From NCBI GenBank assembly GCA_964450835.1, contig CAYVEQ010000019.1, positions 1-33,112 of the forward strand: DNA of 33,112 nucleotides, given 5' to 3'. Positions 24,107 through 31,990 of this stretch are shown here, in pieces; positions within the stretch are counted from its first letter, which is position 1, and each line of letters begins with the position of its first letter. The stretch is from Caccocola sp964450835. Its GTDB lineage: Bacteria; Synergistota; Synergistia; Synergistales; Synergistaceae. The position numbers were made by a program, and so were the translations under genes. The notes under the pieces were generated by a model, which ran no database searches, was not told the DNA's origin, and worked only from the letters and a program-made list of their open reading frames with translations.

Positions 24107-24352
24107 TTACACTCCTCCTTTGTAAACGTCCCCGCGTGGAGCGACCTTTTCAATCAATACCGTGTCCTCGTCGATATAAGAAAATACAATGCGCCTGTCG
24201 CCCACTCTAAGCCGATAGAGTGAATCATGGCCCTTTAACGGCTTTATGTCCCCTTCCGGTATCGCCTCTATCGCTTTCTTTATCCGCTGTTTTGCTTTTG
24301 CGTCTAATTGCGCTATAGTCTTAACAGCCGCTTTTGCATATATCAGTTTCAT
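24107..24352 (-). CDS. RelE/ParE-family toxin
   Basis: 81 residues, basic. It shows the RelE pattern: AAVKTIAQLDAKAKQRIKKAIEAI helices, KPLKGHDSLYRLRVGDRRIVFSYIDEDTVLIEKVAPRGDVYK strands, with the LRVGDRRIVF core and the C-terminal Arg typical of RelE-like mRNA interferases. ATG 24352 has only a weak, distant GAGGAG (about 13 nt). The second 90-bp repeat starts 22 bp upstream and supplies a minus-strand TATAAT at 24448-24443, a plausible promoter for the pair. The toxin would be neutralised by the gene just downstream. Confidence 0.85.
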   Translation of the reverse strand: MKLIYAKAAVKTIAQLDAKAKQRIKKAIEAIPEGDIKPLKGHDSLYRLRVGDRRIVFSYIDEDTVLIEKVAPRGDVYKGGV

Positions 24353-24373
24353 CTGCGGTCGCTTGCTCCTCTT

Positions 24374-24463
24374 TAATTCCGGCTACTCCGCGAAACTCAC
24401 GCGGCATTCGAGCCACGCCCCCCTCCTCTGTTTGGCGCGTTTATTATAGCACCGCGCGCGGCG
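24374..24463 (-). repeat. 90-bp direct repeat, copy 2 (contains a minus-strand TATAAT)
   Basis: Second copy of the repeat at 23601-23691, in the same orientation, starting 773 bp further on. Its minus-strand TATAAT (24448-24443) would start a transcript about 84 nt ahead of the toxin gene. The two copies bracket the toxin-antitoxin pair on both sides. No flanking target-site duplication is obvious. Confidence 0.9.
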
Positions 24464-24757
24464 GCGTCACGAGTGTTAGACCGGCTCGCCGAAAAACAAA
24501 AAATTCATCCCCGACGCGTGACCGGAGCTTCGCCGCGCGGCTGAAGATCGAAAAATCGGCTTTGATAACGCGAGCTAAAGAGCTTCGCTTCGCGGCGACT
24601 CCGCAAAAATCGTCTTTTCCGCCCAGCTCCGTTCAATTAACAGCCTAATCGCGCGCGAAAGGCGCTTAATTTCCCGCGGCGTGATACAAAACGCGCGGGA
24701 AAAATTTTTTTGCCGGATTTTTTTGATTTTTAGGCGATAAAATTTTTTCTTTTATTA
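24464..24757. other. non-coding interval with one stable hairpin
   Basis: No credible gene is seen. A hairpin at 24670-24702 (TTTCCCGCG and CGCGGGAAA arms) is followed on the plus strand by seven T, so it is terminator-like for plus-strand transcription arriving from the left. From about 24700 the DNA becomes strongly AT-rich, leading into the TAXI promoter. Confidence 0.5.
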
Positions 24758-24787
24758 TTGACTTTTGGAAACGCGCTGTGTTATATT
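24758..24787 (+). promoter_or_regulatory. sigma-70-type promoter of the TAXI solute-binding gene
   Basis: TTGACT (24758-24763) is followed after 17 bp by TTATAT, or after 18 bp by TATATT (24782-24787). The region is AT-rich, with T tracts just upstream. The start of the TAXI gene is about 70 bp downstream. Confidence 0.75.
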
Positions 24788-24858
24788 AGCGGCAAGCAGG
24801 GGTGCTTAACGGCACAGATTGGCAAAGAATCAAAACAAAAGAAAGAACGGTGGTATTT

Positions 24859-25863
24859 GTGAAGAAGAAACTGTCATTGATCGCTTTATTTGTCGCCCTG
24901 TCGGTTTTCGCAGCCTCCTCGGCTTTCGCCGCGGCGGCCTCGAAAGAAGGATGGCCCGATCAGCTTAAGTTCTCCGCCGGACCTCCCGGCGGCAACTGGT
25001 TCGCTCTCGGAAGCGCGCTCGCCGATATGTGGTCGAAGAACACAATCCCCGTCACATCAAGCTCCGGCGGCGGCGTCTCCAACATCATCAACTGCGACCG
25101 CGGCAAAGGAGACTTCGGTTTCTCCCAGACGTCGCTCCTCGGCGCGGCCATCAAGGGAGAGCAGGACTTCGAGGGCAACCCCGCGAAGGGCGCCTCGATC
25201 CTCGCCAACCTCTACACGCAGTACGCCTATTTCATCATGAACAAGAGCTTCGCCGAAAAGAACGGCATCAAGACCGTAGGCGACATCTTTACAAAGAAAA
25301 TACCGGTCAGAATGTGCACGCTGAAGCCCGGCACAAGCTCGGAATTCATTTTCAAGTCGCTCTTCCTCAAGGGCTACAACATCACGTACGACGACATCAA
25401 GAACATGGGCGGCTCTGTTGAGTTCGCCTCCTACGAAGGCGGCGCCGACCTCATGGCCGACGGTCACATCGACCTCCTTTCCTTCTGCGTCGGCAAGGTA
25501 GCCTCCATCGTCATGAACGTTGAGAGCAACGCGGACGTCGTGGTTCTCGAAGTCGACCAGCCCGCTCTCGACGCCCTCTCGGCGGCCTACGGCACAGTAA
25601 CCTTCACGGTTGACGCCGGCATCTACAAGAGCGTCACCGCGCCCGTCAAGACAGTCGGCGACTACACCTGCATAGTCGTCCGTGACAATATCCCCGACAC
25701 TCTCGCCTACGAGCTCTGCAAATCCATGTGGGAGCACAAGAGCGAGCTTGCTCAGGCTGTGAAAGACATCGACGAGCTCAGCCCGGATACGGCGATTCCG
25801 GACGGCGTCCAGATGCAGGCCGGAGCCAGGAAGTTCTGGGAAGAGCTCCGCGCGGCGAAGTAA
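24859..25863 (+). CDS. TAXI-family TRAP transporter solute-binding protein
   Basis: 334 residues from GTG 24859, with a signal peptide (KKKLSLIALFVALSVFAASSAFA). The mature domain begins LKFSAGPPGGNWFALGSALADMW, the TAXI hallmark, followed by SSGGGVSNIINCDRGKGDFGFSQTSLL, LANLYTQYAYFIMNK, the VRMCTLKPGTSSEFIFKSLF segment and DLMADGHIDLLSF. TAXI proteins feed TRAP permeases with organic acids or amino acids in an ion-driven way; the ligand cannot be told here. The open frame reaches ATG 24802 but GTG 24859, just before the Lys-rich signal peptide start and with GGTGG upstream, is the better start. Confidence 0.92.
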   Translation: MKKKLSLIALFVALSVFAASSAFAAAASKEGWPDQLKFSAGPPGGNWFALGSALADMWSKNTIPVTSSSGGGVSNIINCDRGKGDFGFSQTSLLGAAIKGEQDFEGNPAKGASILANLYTQYAYFIMNKSFAEKNGIKTVGDIFTKKIPVRMCTLKPGTSSEFIFKSLFLKGYNITYDDIKNMGGSVEFASYEGGADLMADGHIDLLSFCVGKVASIVMNVESNADVVVLEVDQPALDALSAAYGTVTFTVDAGIYKSVTAPVKTVGDYTCIVVRDNIPDTLAYELCKSMWEHKSELAQAVKDIDELSPDTAIPDGVQMQAGARKFWEELRAAK

Positions 25864-25903
25864 AAACGGCTCGGACTTAAAACAGAGCCTGACTTTTAAC
25901 ACG

Positions 25904-25931
25904 GGCGGAGGTTTCATCCTCCGCCTTTTTT
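25904..25931 (+). terminator. intrinsic terminator between the TAXI protein and its permease
   Basis: Perfect 8-bp stem GGCGGAGG / CCTCCGCC around a 6-nt loop, followed by six T. It lies about 40 bp after the solute-binding gene and 50 bp before the permease gene. It probably allows excess binding protein relative to permease. Confidence 0.92.
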
Positions 25932-25980
25932 CAAACCCCTACAAAACGGGCAAGACCCCGCGGCGCGCCGGCGCGCCGCC

Positions 25981-27894
25981 ATGCCTATCCTGATACGCTG
26001 GGAGCGTGTTGCAAAAACTATGCGTAAATTAAGCGGATTAAGTTATAAATTCGTCTACGTCTACTTCGTTTTAATCGGCGTTTTCCATCTCTACACGTCC
26101 GTATTCGGCGCTTTTGAGGCCTATCTTCAGAGAAATATTCACCTTGGGCTTGTTCTGCCGACGGCGTTTATTCTCTTCCCGATGTACAAGAACGCTCCGA
26201 AAGACCGCGTGCCGGTATACGACTGGATACTCGCGGCTCTTTCCGTGATTCCGTCGCTCTACATCGTCCTGAATTACGACAGCATCGTCAACAGAGTGGT
26301 GCAGATTGACCCAGTCACCCAGGCGCAGCTGATCTGCGGCATTCTTCTTTTCGTGCTGCTGCTTGAGGGCGCGCGCCGCGTCGTCGGCATTCCTCTCACT
26401 CTGATAGCTTTCCTTTTCGCGGCGTATATGTACGTCGCACAGTGGCTTCCCGGCGGTCTCAAAGGGATTTCGTTCACCTTCCCCGAAGTCGTCGAGGAGA
26501 TATTCCTCACCGACGAGGGCATATTCTCGATGCCCATCGGCGTTTCCGCGACACTCGTCGCCGCGTTCCTTATCTTCGGCGGCTTCCTTGAGAAATGCGG
26601 CACCGGCCCCTTCTTCATGGATATGGCTCAGGCTTTCACCGGAACGGCTCCCGGAGGCCCCGCGAACATCGCGGTCATGAGCTCCTGCCTCTTCGGCTCG
26701 ATTTCGGGCTCCGCCGTCGCCAACGTCTACGGCACGGGAACTTTCACGATTCCTCTCATGAAGAAAATCGGCTACGCGCCGCACTTCGCGGGCGCGGTCG
26801 AGGCGGTCTCGAGCTCCGGCGGGCAGATAATGCCGCCTGTCATGGGCGCGGGCGCTTTCCTTATGGCCTCCTTCCTCGGCCTGCCTTTCAGAGACATAAT
26901 CATCGCGGCTCTCACGCCGGCGCTTCTTTACTACGCCGCCGTGTTCCTAATGATTCGTCTCGAGGCGATGAAGAACGGCCTGCGCGGGCTTACGGCGGAA
27001 GAGCTTCCCGACAAGAAGGAAGTCATTAAAAAAGCATATCTCTTCCTGCCGATCGTCGGCCTCGTGGCCTTCCTCTTCAGCGGCATGACGCCGATGCGCG
27101 CCGCCGTGATCGGCGTGGGACTTTCGTGGCTCGTCTCTCTGCCTCAGCCCGACAAGCGCATGGGACCGAAAAAGATAGTCGACGCCATATATTCCGGCAT
27201 GCACAGCATAACGCTCGTCTGCGTCGCCTGCGCCACGGCTGGCATAGTGCTCGCCTCGGTCGCCCTGACAGGCGTCGGCGTCAAGCTGGTAGGCATAGTC
27301 CTTCAGCTTACTTCGGGCTTCCCGCTTCTCGCGCTGTTCCTCGTCATGATTGTCTCTCTCGTGCTCGGCATGGGACTTCCGACGACGGGAGCCTATATTC
27401 TGGCATCCGCGCTCGGCGTGCCGATACTGACGAAGCTCGGCTTCGACGCGCTCGCGTCGCACCTTTTCGTATTCTACTACGCGATAATATCGAACATAAC
27501 GCCGCCCGTCGCGCTCGCGGCCTACGCGGCGGCGTCGATTGCGGGGTCCGACCCGAACAAGACGGGGTTCGCCGCCTGCCGGCTCGGCTTCCTCGCTTTC
27601 GTAACGCCTTTCGCTTTCTGCTACGACACCGGGATTCTGCTTCGCAGCAGTCTCATCGGCAACGTCTACGGCATTCTCGCCTGCATCGGCGCCTGCTTCG
27701 GCTTCGCCTTCGCCATCGAGGGCTATCAGAACAGACTGCTCAAGATGTGGGAGCGCGCCGTCTATGTCGTGCTGGCATGCATGGCGATTCACCCGAACAC
27801 GATCGTTACTCTGACCGGAGCGGTGGGCGTGCTTGTATTCGCTCTCTTTATCTGGCAGACAGGCAAGAAAAAGGCCACTCCCGCCGCAGCGTAG
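25981..27894 (+). CDS. fused TRAP transporter permease (TAXI type)
   Basis: 637 residues, about 15-17 membrane helices. It combines the small (DctQ-like) and large (DctM-like) TRAP membrane subunits in one chain, as is usual for TAXI systems. Characteristic parts are LLEGARRVVGIPLTL, GSISGSAVANVYGTGTFTIPLMKKIGY, AVEAVSSSGGQIMPPVMGAGAFLMA, LGMGLPTTGAYIL and FVFYYAIISNITPPVALAAYAAASIAG, all typical of DctM/TRAP-TAXI permeases. The start is uncertain: ATG 25981 and ATG 26020 both lack a clear Shine-Dalgarno motif, and the second gives a more usual Lys/Arg-led first helix. It works with the TAXI binding protein upstream. Confidence 0.93.
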   Translation: MPILIRWERVAKTMRKLSGLSYKFVYVYFVLIGVFHLYTSVFGAFEAYLQRNIHLGLVLPTAFILFPMYKNAPKDRVPVYDWILAALSVIPSLYIVLNYDSIVNRVVQIDPVTQAQLICGILLFVLLLEGARRVVGIPLTLIAFLFAAYMYVAQWLPGGLKGISFTFPEVVEEIFLTDEGIFSMPIGVSATLVAAFLIFGGFLEKCGTGPFFMDMAQAFTGTAPGGPANIAVMSSCLFGSISGSAVANVYGTGTFTIPLMKKIGYAPHFAGAVEAVSSSGGQIMPPVMGAGAFLMASFLGLPFRDIIIAALTPALLYYAAVFLMIRLEAMKNGLRGLTAEELPDKKEVIKKAYLFLPIVGLVAFLFSGMTPMRAAVIGVGLSWLVSLPQPDKRMGPKKIVDAIYSGMHSITLVCVACATAGIVLASVALTGVGVKLVGIVLQLTSGFPLLALFLVMIVSLVLGMGLPTTGAYILASALGVPILTKLGFDALASHLFVFYYAIISNITPPVALAAYAAASIAGSDPNKTGFAACRLGFLAFVTPFAFCYDTGILLRSSLIGNVYGILACIGACFGFAFAIEGYQNRLLKMWERAVYVVLACMAIHPNTIVTLTGAVGVLVFALFIWQTGKKKATPAAA

Positions 27895-27920
27895 CGAAAA
27901 GGACTGAAAGAGCAAAAAAA

Positions 27921-27948
27921 GAGACGGCCGCGCGCCGTCTCTTTTTTT
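27921..27948 (+). terminator. intrinsic terminator after the TRAP permease
   Basis: GAGACGGC / GCCGTCTC stem with a 5-nt loop and seven T after it. Seven A precede the stem, so it can also work in the minus direction. Confidence 0.92.
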
Positions 27949-28027
27949 GCGTCCGCTTTTGCCGCGCGCAAGGGCGCGCGATTTTTTGTCCAAGCCCTTT
28001 GATATAATAGCGCCGGAGGGGATACGG

Positions 28028-28942
28028 ATGAAAAAGGCCGTTATCGATATAGGAACGAACTCAGTCAAGCTCACACTCGGCACGGAGTCAGGGATAATCT
28101 GCGACGTGAACGCGATTACAAAGCTCGGCGAGGGCCTGCAGGTGAAGCGGACTCTCTCTCTCGAGGCCATGGAGCGGACGGCCCGCGCCGTCGCGAAATT
28201 CGCGGAGTTCGCGCGCCGCGAGGGAGCGGAGGAGATTTTATGCGTCGGGACAATGGCTTCGCGCGCCGCTTCAAATGCGGACGAGTTCGCCGTCCTTGTC
28301 AAAGAGCTGTCGGGCCTTGACGCGCGGACGCTTTCGGGCTGCGAGGAGGCGGAGCTTTCAGCCGCCGCCGCGCTCTCCTGCGTAAAGGACGCGGAGCGGG
28401 GCTTCGTCACCGTTTTCGACACGGGCGGCGGCAGCACGGAGTTTGTCTTTACGCGCGACGGGCGCCGCGAGGGAGCGGTCAGCGTCGAGGCGGGGGCGGT
28501 CGCCCTTACCGAGGAACATTTCGCCTCTCCGCCGGTGAAGCCCGAAAAGGTCTGTTCAGTCACAGCGGCTCTTATCGAAAAATTCGCCGCCGCGGGCGTC
28601 GGGCGGGAAAGCGGACGGCTTGTCGGAACCGGCGGCAACGTCTCGGCGATGGCGGCTGTCGCCCTCGGAATGAGAGAATACGACAGCCGGAAAATAAACG
28701 GCTTTCGCCTTGAAAAACCCGCCGTCATGAAGCAGGTTGCCCTCTACGCGAAAAGCACGGCAGCGGAGCGGCGCGCGATAATGCCTCTCTCGCCCGGCCG
28801 CGCTGATATAATTTTAGGCGGCGCCTGCATTGTACTCGCCGCGATGGAGGCGGCGCGCGCGGACGAAATCACTGTAAGCGAGAGGAGCCTGCGCCACGAG
28901 CTGCTGCGCCGTCTCTTCGGAGAAAACCCGACGGCGCGCTGA
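28028..28942 (+). CDS. Ppx/GppA-family exopolyphosphatase or guanosine pentaphosphatase
   Basis: 304 residues. It has the N-terminal ASKHA fold: AVIDIGTNSVKLTLG (phosphate-binding loop), EILCVGTMASRAA, LSGCEEAELSAAAAL, TVFDTGGGSTEFVF and LVGTGGNVSAMAAVAL, ending with the IILGGACIVLAAMEA segment. Members of about 300 residues that lack the HD domain of longer Ppx are common. It degrades inorganic polyphosphate or converts pppGpp to ppGpp; which one cannot be told. ATG 28028 has GGAGG at 8 nt; a TATAAT at 28001-28006 lies only about 22 nt upstream, implying a very short leader. The frame to 27947 is an upstream shadow. Confidence 0.9.
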   Translation: MKKAVIDIGTNSVKLTLGTESGIICDVNAITKLGEGLQVKRTLSLEAMERTARAVAKFAEFARREGAEEILCVGTMASRAASNADEFAVLVKELSGLDARTLSGCEEAELSAAAALSCVKDAERGFVTVFDTGGGSTEFVFTRDGRREGAVSVEAGAVALTEEHFASPPVKPEKVCSVTAALIEKFAAAGVGRESGRLVGTGGNVSAMAAVALGMREYDSRKINGFRLEKPAVMKQVALYAKSTAAERRAIMPLSPGRADIILGGACIVLAAMEAARADEITVSERSLRHELLRRLFGENPTAR

Positions 28943-28963
28943 AATTCACGCGCGGCGTAAAAA

Positions 28964-29001
28964 GGCGGGGAGAGCGCGGTTCGCTTCTCCCGCCTTTTTT
29001 T
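28964..29001 (+). terminator. terminator after the Ppx/GppA gene
   Basis: GGCGGGGAGAGC pairs with GCTTCTCCCGCC with a small mismatch, followed by seven T. It lies 20 bp after the Ppx/GppA stop and ends the plus-strand block. Confidence 0.85.
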
Positions 29002-29005
29002 GATT

Positions 29006-29383
29006 TTACCTGTTTTGTCGTTCCGTGATTGAAATCACCTTGTACCCCGCGTCTTCGACTGCGCGGATTATCGCTTCACCCTTCACGGGCCTGTCGCAGG
29101 AAACTTCCGCCGTTCCGTCTCTAAAGCTGACCTTTGCCGCTGCGCCTTCGATTTTGTCTATCGCCTCGGAGATCCGCCGCGCGCACCGTTCGCAGCGCAT
29201 TCCGGATATTTTCACTGTTTTTGCGGCAACCGGCGGCCCCTTCAGCTTCTTTCCGGAAGTTTTCGGAGTCTTCGGCGCGCCCCCGCCGCAGCAGGGACTT
29301 TCGCCCCCGAAATGCTTCGCGGCTCCGCGCAGAGCAAAGAACGTCAGCACCGCGACAATCGCGAGTATTACCGCGTCGGTCAT
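29006..29383 (-). CDS. membrane-anchored HMA-domain protein with CCGGG motif
   Basis: 125 residues. The N terminus is a single membrane helix (DAVILAIVAVLTFFALRGAA), followed by a Cys-rich HFGGESPCCGGG stretch, a Lys/Pro linker and an HMA domain (VKISGMRCERCARRISEAIDKIEG, with Cys-x2-Cys metal ligands, and a GYKVISI end). This architecture is a recurring family of anaerobes. It is the last gene of the feo operon, preceded by AGGAAG and 15 bp after the small membrane gene. It probably handles Fe(II), Cu(I) or another soft metal near the membrane; I infer a link to iron uptake from context. Confidence 0.88.
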   Translation of the reverse strand: MTDAVILAIVAVLTFFALRGAAKHFGGESPCCGGGAPKTPKTSGKKLKGPPVAAKTVKISGMRCERCARRISEAIDKIEGAAAKVSFRDGTAEVSCDRPVKGEAIIRAVEDAGYKVISITERQNR

Positions 29384-29398
29384 GGGCCCCGCTTCCTT

Positions 29399-29530
29399 TC
29401 AGCTTCTTTCTTTTATTTTTTTCAGCCGGGCGCTGATGAATTTGTGTCCGTAATAAACCGCCGCGCCTAAGAAATATATCGTGATGAACGCCGCGAAAGC
29501 GCAGAACATCGAGCCGGACGGGTCGCCCAT
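29399..29530 (-). CDS. 43-residue single-helix membrane protein
   Basis: 43 residues: MGDPSGSMFCAF, then one membrane helix (roughly residues 9-28) and a basic SARLKKIKERS tail. ATG 29530 lies 4 bp after the Cys-rich gene stop, and the stop is 15 bp before the HMA gene. The Shine-Dalgarno motif is weak (GAAAGAAG, about 9-13 nt upstream). The tight spacing and the good hydrophobic profile favour a real gene. I do not recognise the family. The frame is open upstream to 29641, but this part overlaps the Cys-rich gene. Confidence 0.5.
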   Translation of the reverse strand: MGDPSGSMFCAFAAFITIYFLGAAVYYGHKFISARLKKIKERS

Positions 29531-29534
29531 TTTG

Positions 29535-29690
29535 CTAATCTTCTTTCTTGAAGAGATTTCCGCGGCTCCCGCAGCCTGGACAGCCGCAGCATCCGCATCC
29601 GCATCCGCGTTTTTTCGCCCGCGCGCGGCGCAGCACGACAAACAGACAATAGGCCGCGATTGTGAGAAGTATCACCATGTCGGCTTTCAC
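29535..29690 (-). CDS. FeoB-associated Cys-rich membrane protein
   Basis: 51 residues from GTG 29690: one membrane helix (MVILLTIAAYCLFVVL), a basic RRARAKKR stretch, then GCGCGCCGCPGCG with seven Cys, and a short polar tail. This is the standard build of the small proteins found after feoB in many anaerobes. GTG is preceded by AGGAAAG at about 8 nt; an ATG four codons later is possible but has no Shine-Dalgarno motif. Three GGATGC hexamers in a row encode part of the Cys run. It starts 64 bp after feoB. It probably binds Fe(II) at the inner membrane face. Confidence 0.85.
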   Translation of the reverse strand: MKADMVILLTIAAYCLFVVLRRARAKKRGCGCGCCGCPGCGSRGNLFKKED

Positions 29691-29712
29691 GAGGCATCTT
29701 TCCTTTCCGCCC

Positions 29713-29740
29713 GGCGCGGGAGCGCTACTGTTCCCGCGCC
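29713..29740 (+). terminator. hairpin with plus-strand T tract between feoB and the small feo genes
   Basis: Perfect 9-bp stem GGCGCGGGA / TCCCGCGCC with a 10-nt loop. The T tract follows on the plus strand, against the direction of the feo operon. In the feo mRNA it would be a plain intergenic hairpin, possibly a processing or stability element. I cannot tell which. Confidence 0.45.
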
Positions 29741-29754
29741 TATTTTTTGCTTTG

Positions 29755-31944
29755 TCAGAACGCCGCCTGCTGTACCGAGCGCTTCGAGTAAACCCTGCTG
29801 TTTTTGTAAGGGTCGGGTCTGAAGAGCAGGTAGAGCAGGAGAAGCGCGACCGCTGCCGCGACCGCCGTCATCACAGTGAAGGCGCCGCCCGCGAAGAACG
29901 AGCCGAGTTGGTAGACGCAGAGGCAGACGAGGTAGGAGAAAATATTCTGGAAGAGTATCGCGAACCAGAACCATCTGCGGCTCTGCATTTGCTGCGCCAT
30001 CGTCGCTATCGCGGCGAGGCAGGGCGAGTCAAGCAGGTTGAAGAGCAGGAAGGTGAAGGCGGCGAGTGTGGTCGGGAACCACGCGGCCACAGCCTCCGCG
30101 ACTGTTGCCGCGTCTTCCGTGTCGCCCGCGACGTTCGCGAGTACGCCCATCGTAGAGACTATCGCCTCTTTCGCCGTGAAGCCGGCGAGCGAAGCCGCGA
30201 CCGACTGCCAATTGCCGAAACCGAGCGGCGCGAAAAGCGGCGCGATGAACCCGCCTATCGCCGCGAGCAAACTCTTCGAGCTTTCCTCGACGAGGCCGAA
30301 GCCCTCCTCGCCAAAACCGAAGCCGCCTAGGAACCACATCACGACGCAGGCGACGAAGAGTATCGTCCCGGCCTTGACGATGAAGCCTTTAAGGCGTTCC
30401 CAGACATGGAGAACAACGGTTTTCGCGGAGGGAACGTGATACTGCGGCAGTTCCATCACGAAAGGGGCCGGCTTGCCGGAGAAGGGGCGCGTCTTTTTGA
30501 GGATAATAGCGGAACAGAGCACGGCCGCAATCCCGATGAAGAACATAAGCGGCGCGACAAGGCCGCCTGCCTCGTAGCTTCCTGTGGCGTAACTCGCCAT
30601 CACTCCGCCCATCAGCGCTATGACCGGCAGCTTCGCGCCGCAGGGAATAAAGGTCGCGGTCATTATCGTCAGGCGGCGGTCGTTATCCTGCTCGATCGTG
30701 CGCGACGCCATTATCCCGGGAATACCGCAGCCCGACGAGATGAGAAGCGGGATGAAGCTCTTGCCGGAAAGGCCGAAGTGGCGGAATACGCGATCCATGA
30801 CGAATGCGATGCGAACCATATAGCCGCAGTCCTCAAGGACAGAGAGGAAGAAGAAAAGTATCGCCATCTGGGGCACGAAGCCCAGCACGGCGCCGACACC
30901 GCCGATAATGCCGTCGACGACAAGGCTCATGACAAGGTCGCCCGCGCCCGCACTTTCCAAAAGCGCGCCAGCCTGTTCCTGCACCCAGCCGACGAAGGTG
31001 TCGTTCGTCCAGTCCGTGACCCATGTGCCGACTGTCGTTACGGAAATGTAGTAGACGACGAACATGACCGCCATGAATATCGGTATGCCGAGCAGCCGGT
31101 TTGTAACGATACTGTCTATCTTATCGGAGAGGGTCATCTCTTCCGTGCCTTTTCTGACCGTGGTCCCGACGATTTTTTGAATGAATTTGTAGCGTTCGTC
31201 CGTGACGATGCTTTCAATGTCGTCGTCGCGCGCGGCCTCAAGCGCCTCTCTCGCCGAGGCGACTGCCGCCGCTGCGTCGCCCGGAAGCGCCGTCTCGGCG
31301 ACGACCTTGCTGTCGTTTTCAAGCAACTTAACCGCGTACCAGCGCTTTTTATCCTCCGCCACGGACTCTGGCAGAAGCGCGCGCACTTTTGCTATCGCGC
31401 TCTCTGTGTCCTTTGAAAAAATCTCGTGCGGAAGAGGTGCCTCGGCTGCTTTCGCGGTTTTGGCCGCCTCCTTGACCAAAGCGTCAAGCCCCGTCTCTTT
31501 CAGCGCGGAAGTCTCCAGCACCGGACAGCCGAGCAGCATCGAAAGGCGCTCTCTGTCCACCCTGATGCCGCGTTTGGAAAGCAGGTCGGACATATTGAGC
31601 GCTACGACTACGGGAATGCCCGTCTCTATAAGCTGTGTCGTTAGGTAAAGGTTTCTTTCTATATTCGTCGCGTCTACGAGATTTATGATGACCTCCGGCC
31701 CTTCTTTAAGAAGATAGTCGCGGCTCACCACTTCTTCGAGCGTATAGGGCGAAAGCGAGTAAATGCCGGGAAGGTCGGTGATTACGATCTCTTCCCCCGT
31801 CTTTACGCTCTTCAGCTTTCCCTCTTTTTTCTCGACGGTCACGCCGGGCCAGTTGCCGACGTACTGGTTCGCGCCGGTCATCGCGTTGAACATCGTTGTC
31901 TTGCCGCAGTTCGGGTTTCCGGCAAGCGCAAATCTCATGGTCAT
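29755..31944 (-). CDS. feoB: ferrous iron transporter FeoB
   Basis: 729 residues. The N-terminal GTPase has G1 GNPNCGKTT, a G2 region (GVTVEKKEG), G3 DLPG, and G4 NMSD, followed by the helical guanine-dissociation-inhibitor part. The membrane part has two Gate domains; SGCGIPGIMASRTIEQ and FIPCGAKLPVIAL are typical. Ends with FeoB-type helices and a short basic tail. GGGAGG lies 7 nt before ATG 31944. It imports Fe(II) across the inner membrane; the two FeoA proteins encoded upstream are likely partners. Confidence 0.97.
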   Translation of the reverse strand: MTMRFALAGNPNCGKTTMFNAMTGANQYVGNWPGVTVEKKEGKLKSVKTGEEIVITDLPGIYSLSPYTLEEVVSRDYLLKEGPEVIINLVDATNIERNLYLTTQLIETGIPVVVALNMSDLLSKRGIRVDRERLSMLLGCPVLETSALKETGLDALVKEAAKTAKAAEAPLPHEIFSKDTESAIAKVRALLPESVAEDKKRWYAVKLLENDSKVVAETALPGDAAAAVASAREALEAARDDDIESIVTDERYKFIQKIVGTTVRKGTEEMTLSDKIDSIVTNRLLGIPIFMAVMFVVYYISVTTVGTWVTDWTNDTFVGWVQEQAGALLESAGAGDLVMSLVVDGIIGGVGAVLGFVPQMAILFFFLSVLEDCGYMVRIAFVMDRVFRHFGLSGKSFIPLLISSGCGIPGIMASRTIEQDNDRRLTIMTATFIPCGAKLPVIALMGGVMASYATGSYEAGGLVAPLMFFIGIAAVLCSAIILKKTRPFSGKPAPFVMELPQYHVPSAKTVVLHVWERLKGFIVKAGTILFVACVVMWFLGGFGFGEEGFGLVEESSKSLLAAIGGFIAPLFAPLGFGNWQSVAASLAGFTAKEAIVSTMGVLANVAGDTEDAATVAEAVAAWFPTTLAAFTFLLFNLLDSPCLAAIATMAQQMQSRRWFWFAILFQNIFSYLVCLCVYQLGSFFAGGAFTVMTAVAAAVALLLLYLLFRPDPYKNSRVYSKRSVQQAAF

Positions 31945-31990
31945 TTATGTTCCCTCCCAAAAAAATTCAAAAACGGCCGGACTCCCGCCG

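Noticed and set aside
26947..28728. 593-residue minus-strand open frame opposite the TRAP permease and Ppx genes
   Set aside because: It covers two clear plus-strand genes and two terminators, and its translation is low-complexity Arg/Glu/Ala with no family resemblance. It is a GC-rich shadow frame.
29586..29604. tandem GGATGC hexamers as a repeat or CRISPR-like array
   Set aside because: They encode Gly-Cys repeats of the FeoB-associated protein; three units in frame, no spacers.
30406..31416. 336-residue plus-strand open frame opposite feoB
   Set aside because: It is antisense to conserved FeoB domains, and no start signal or family match is seen.
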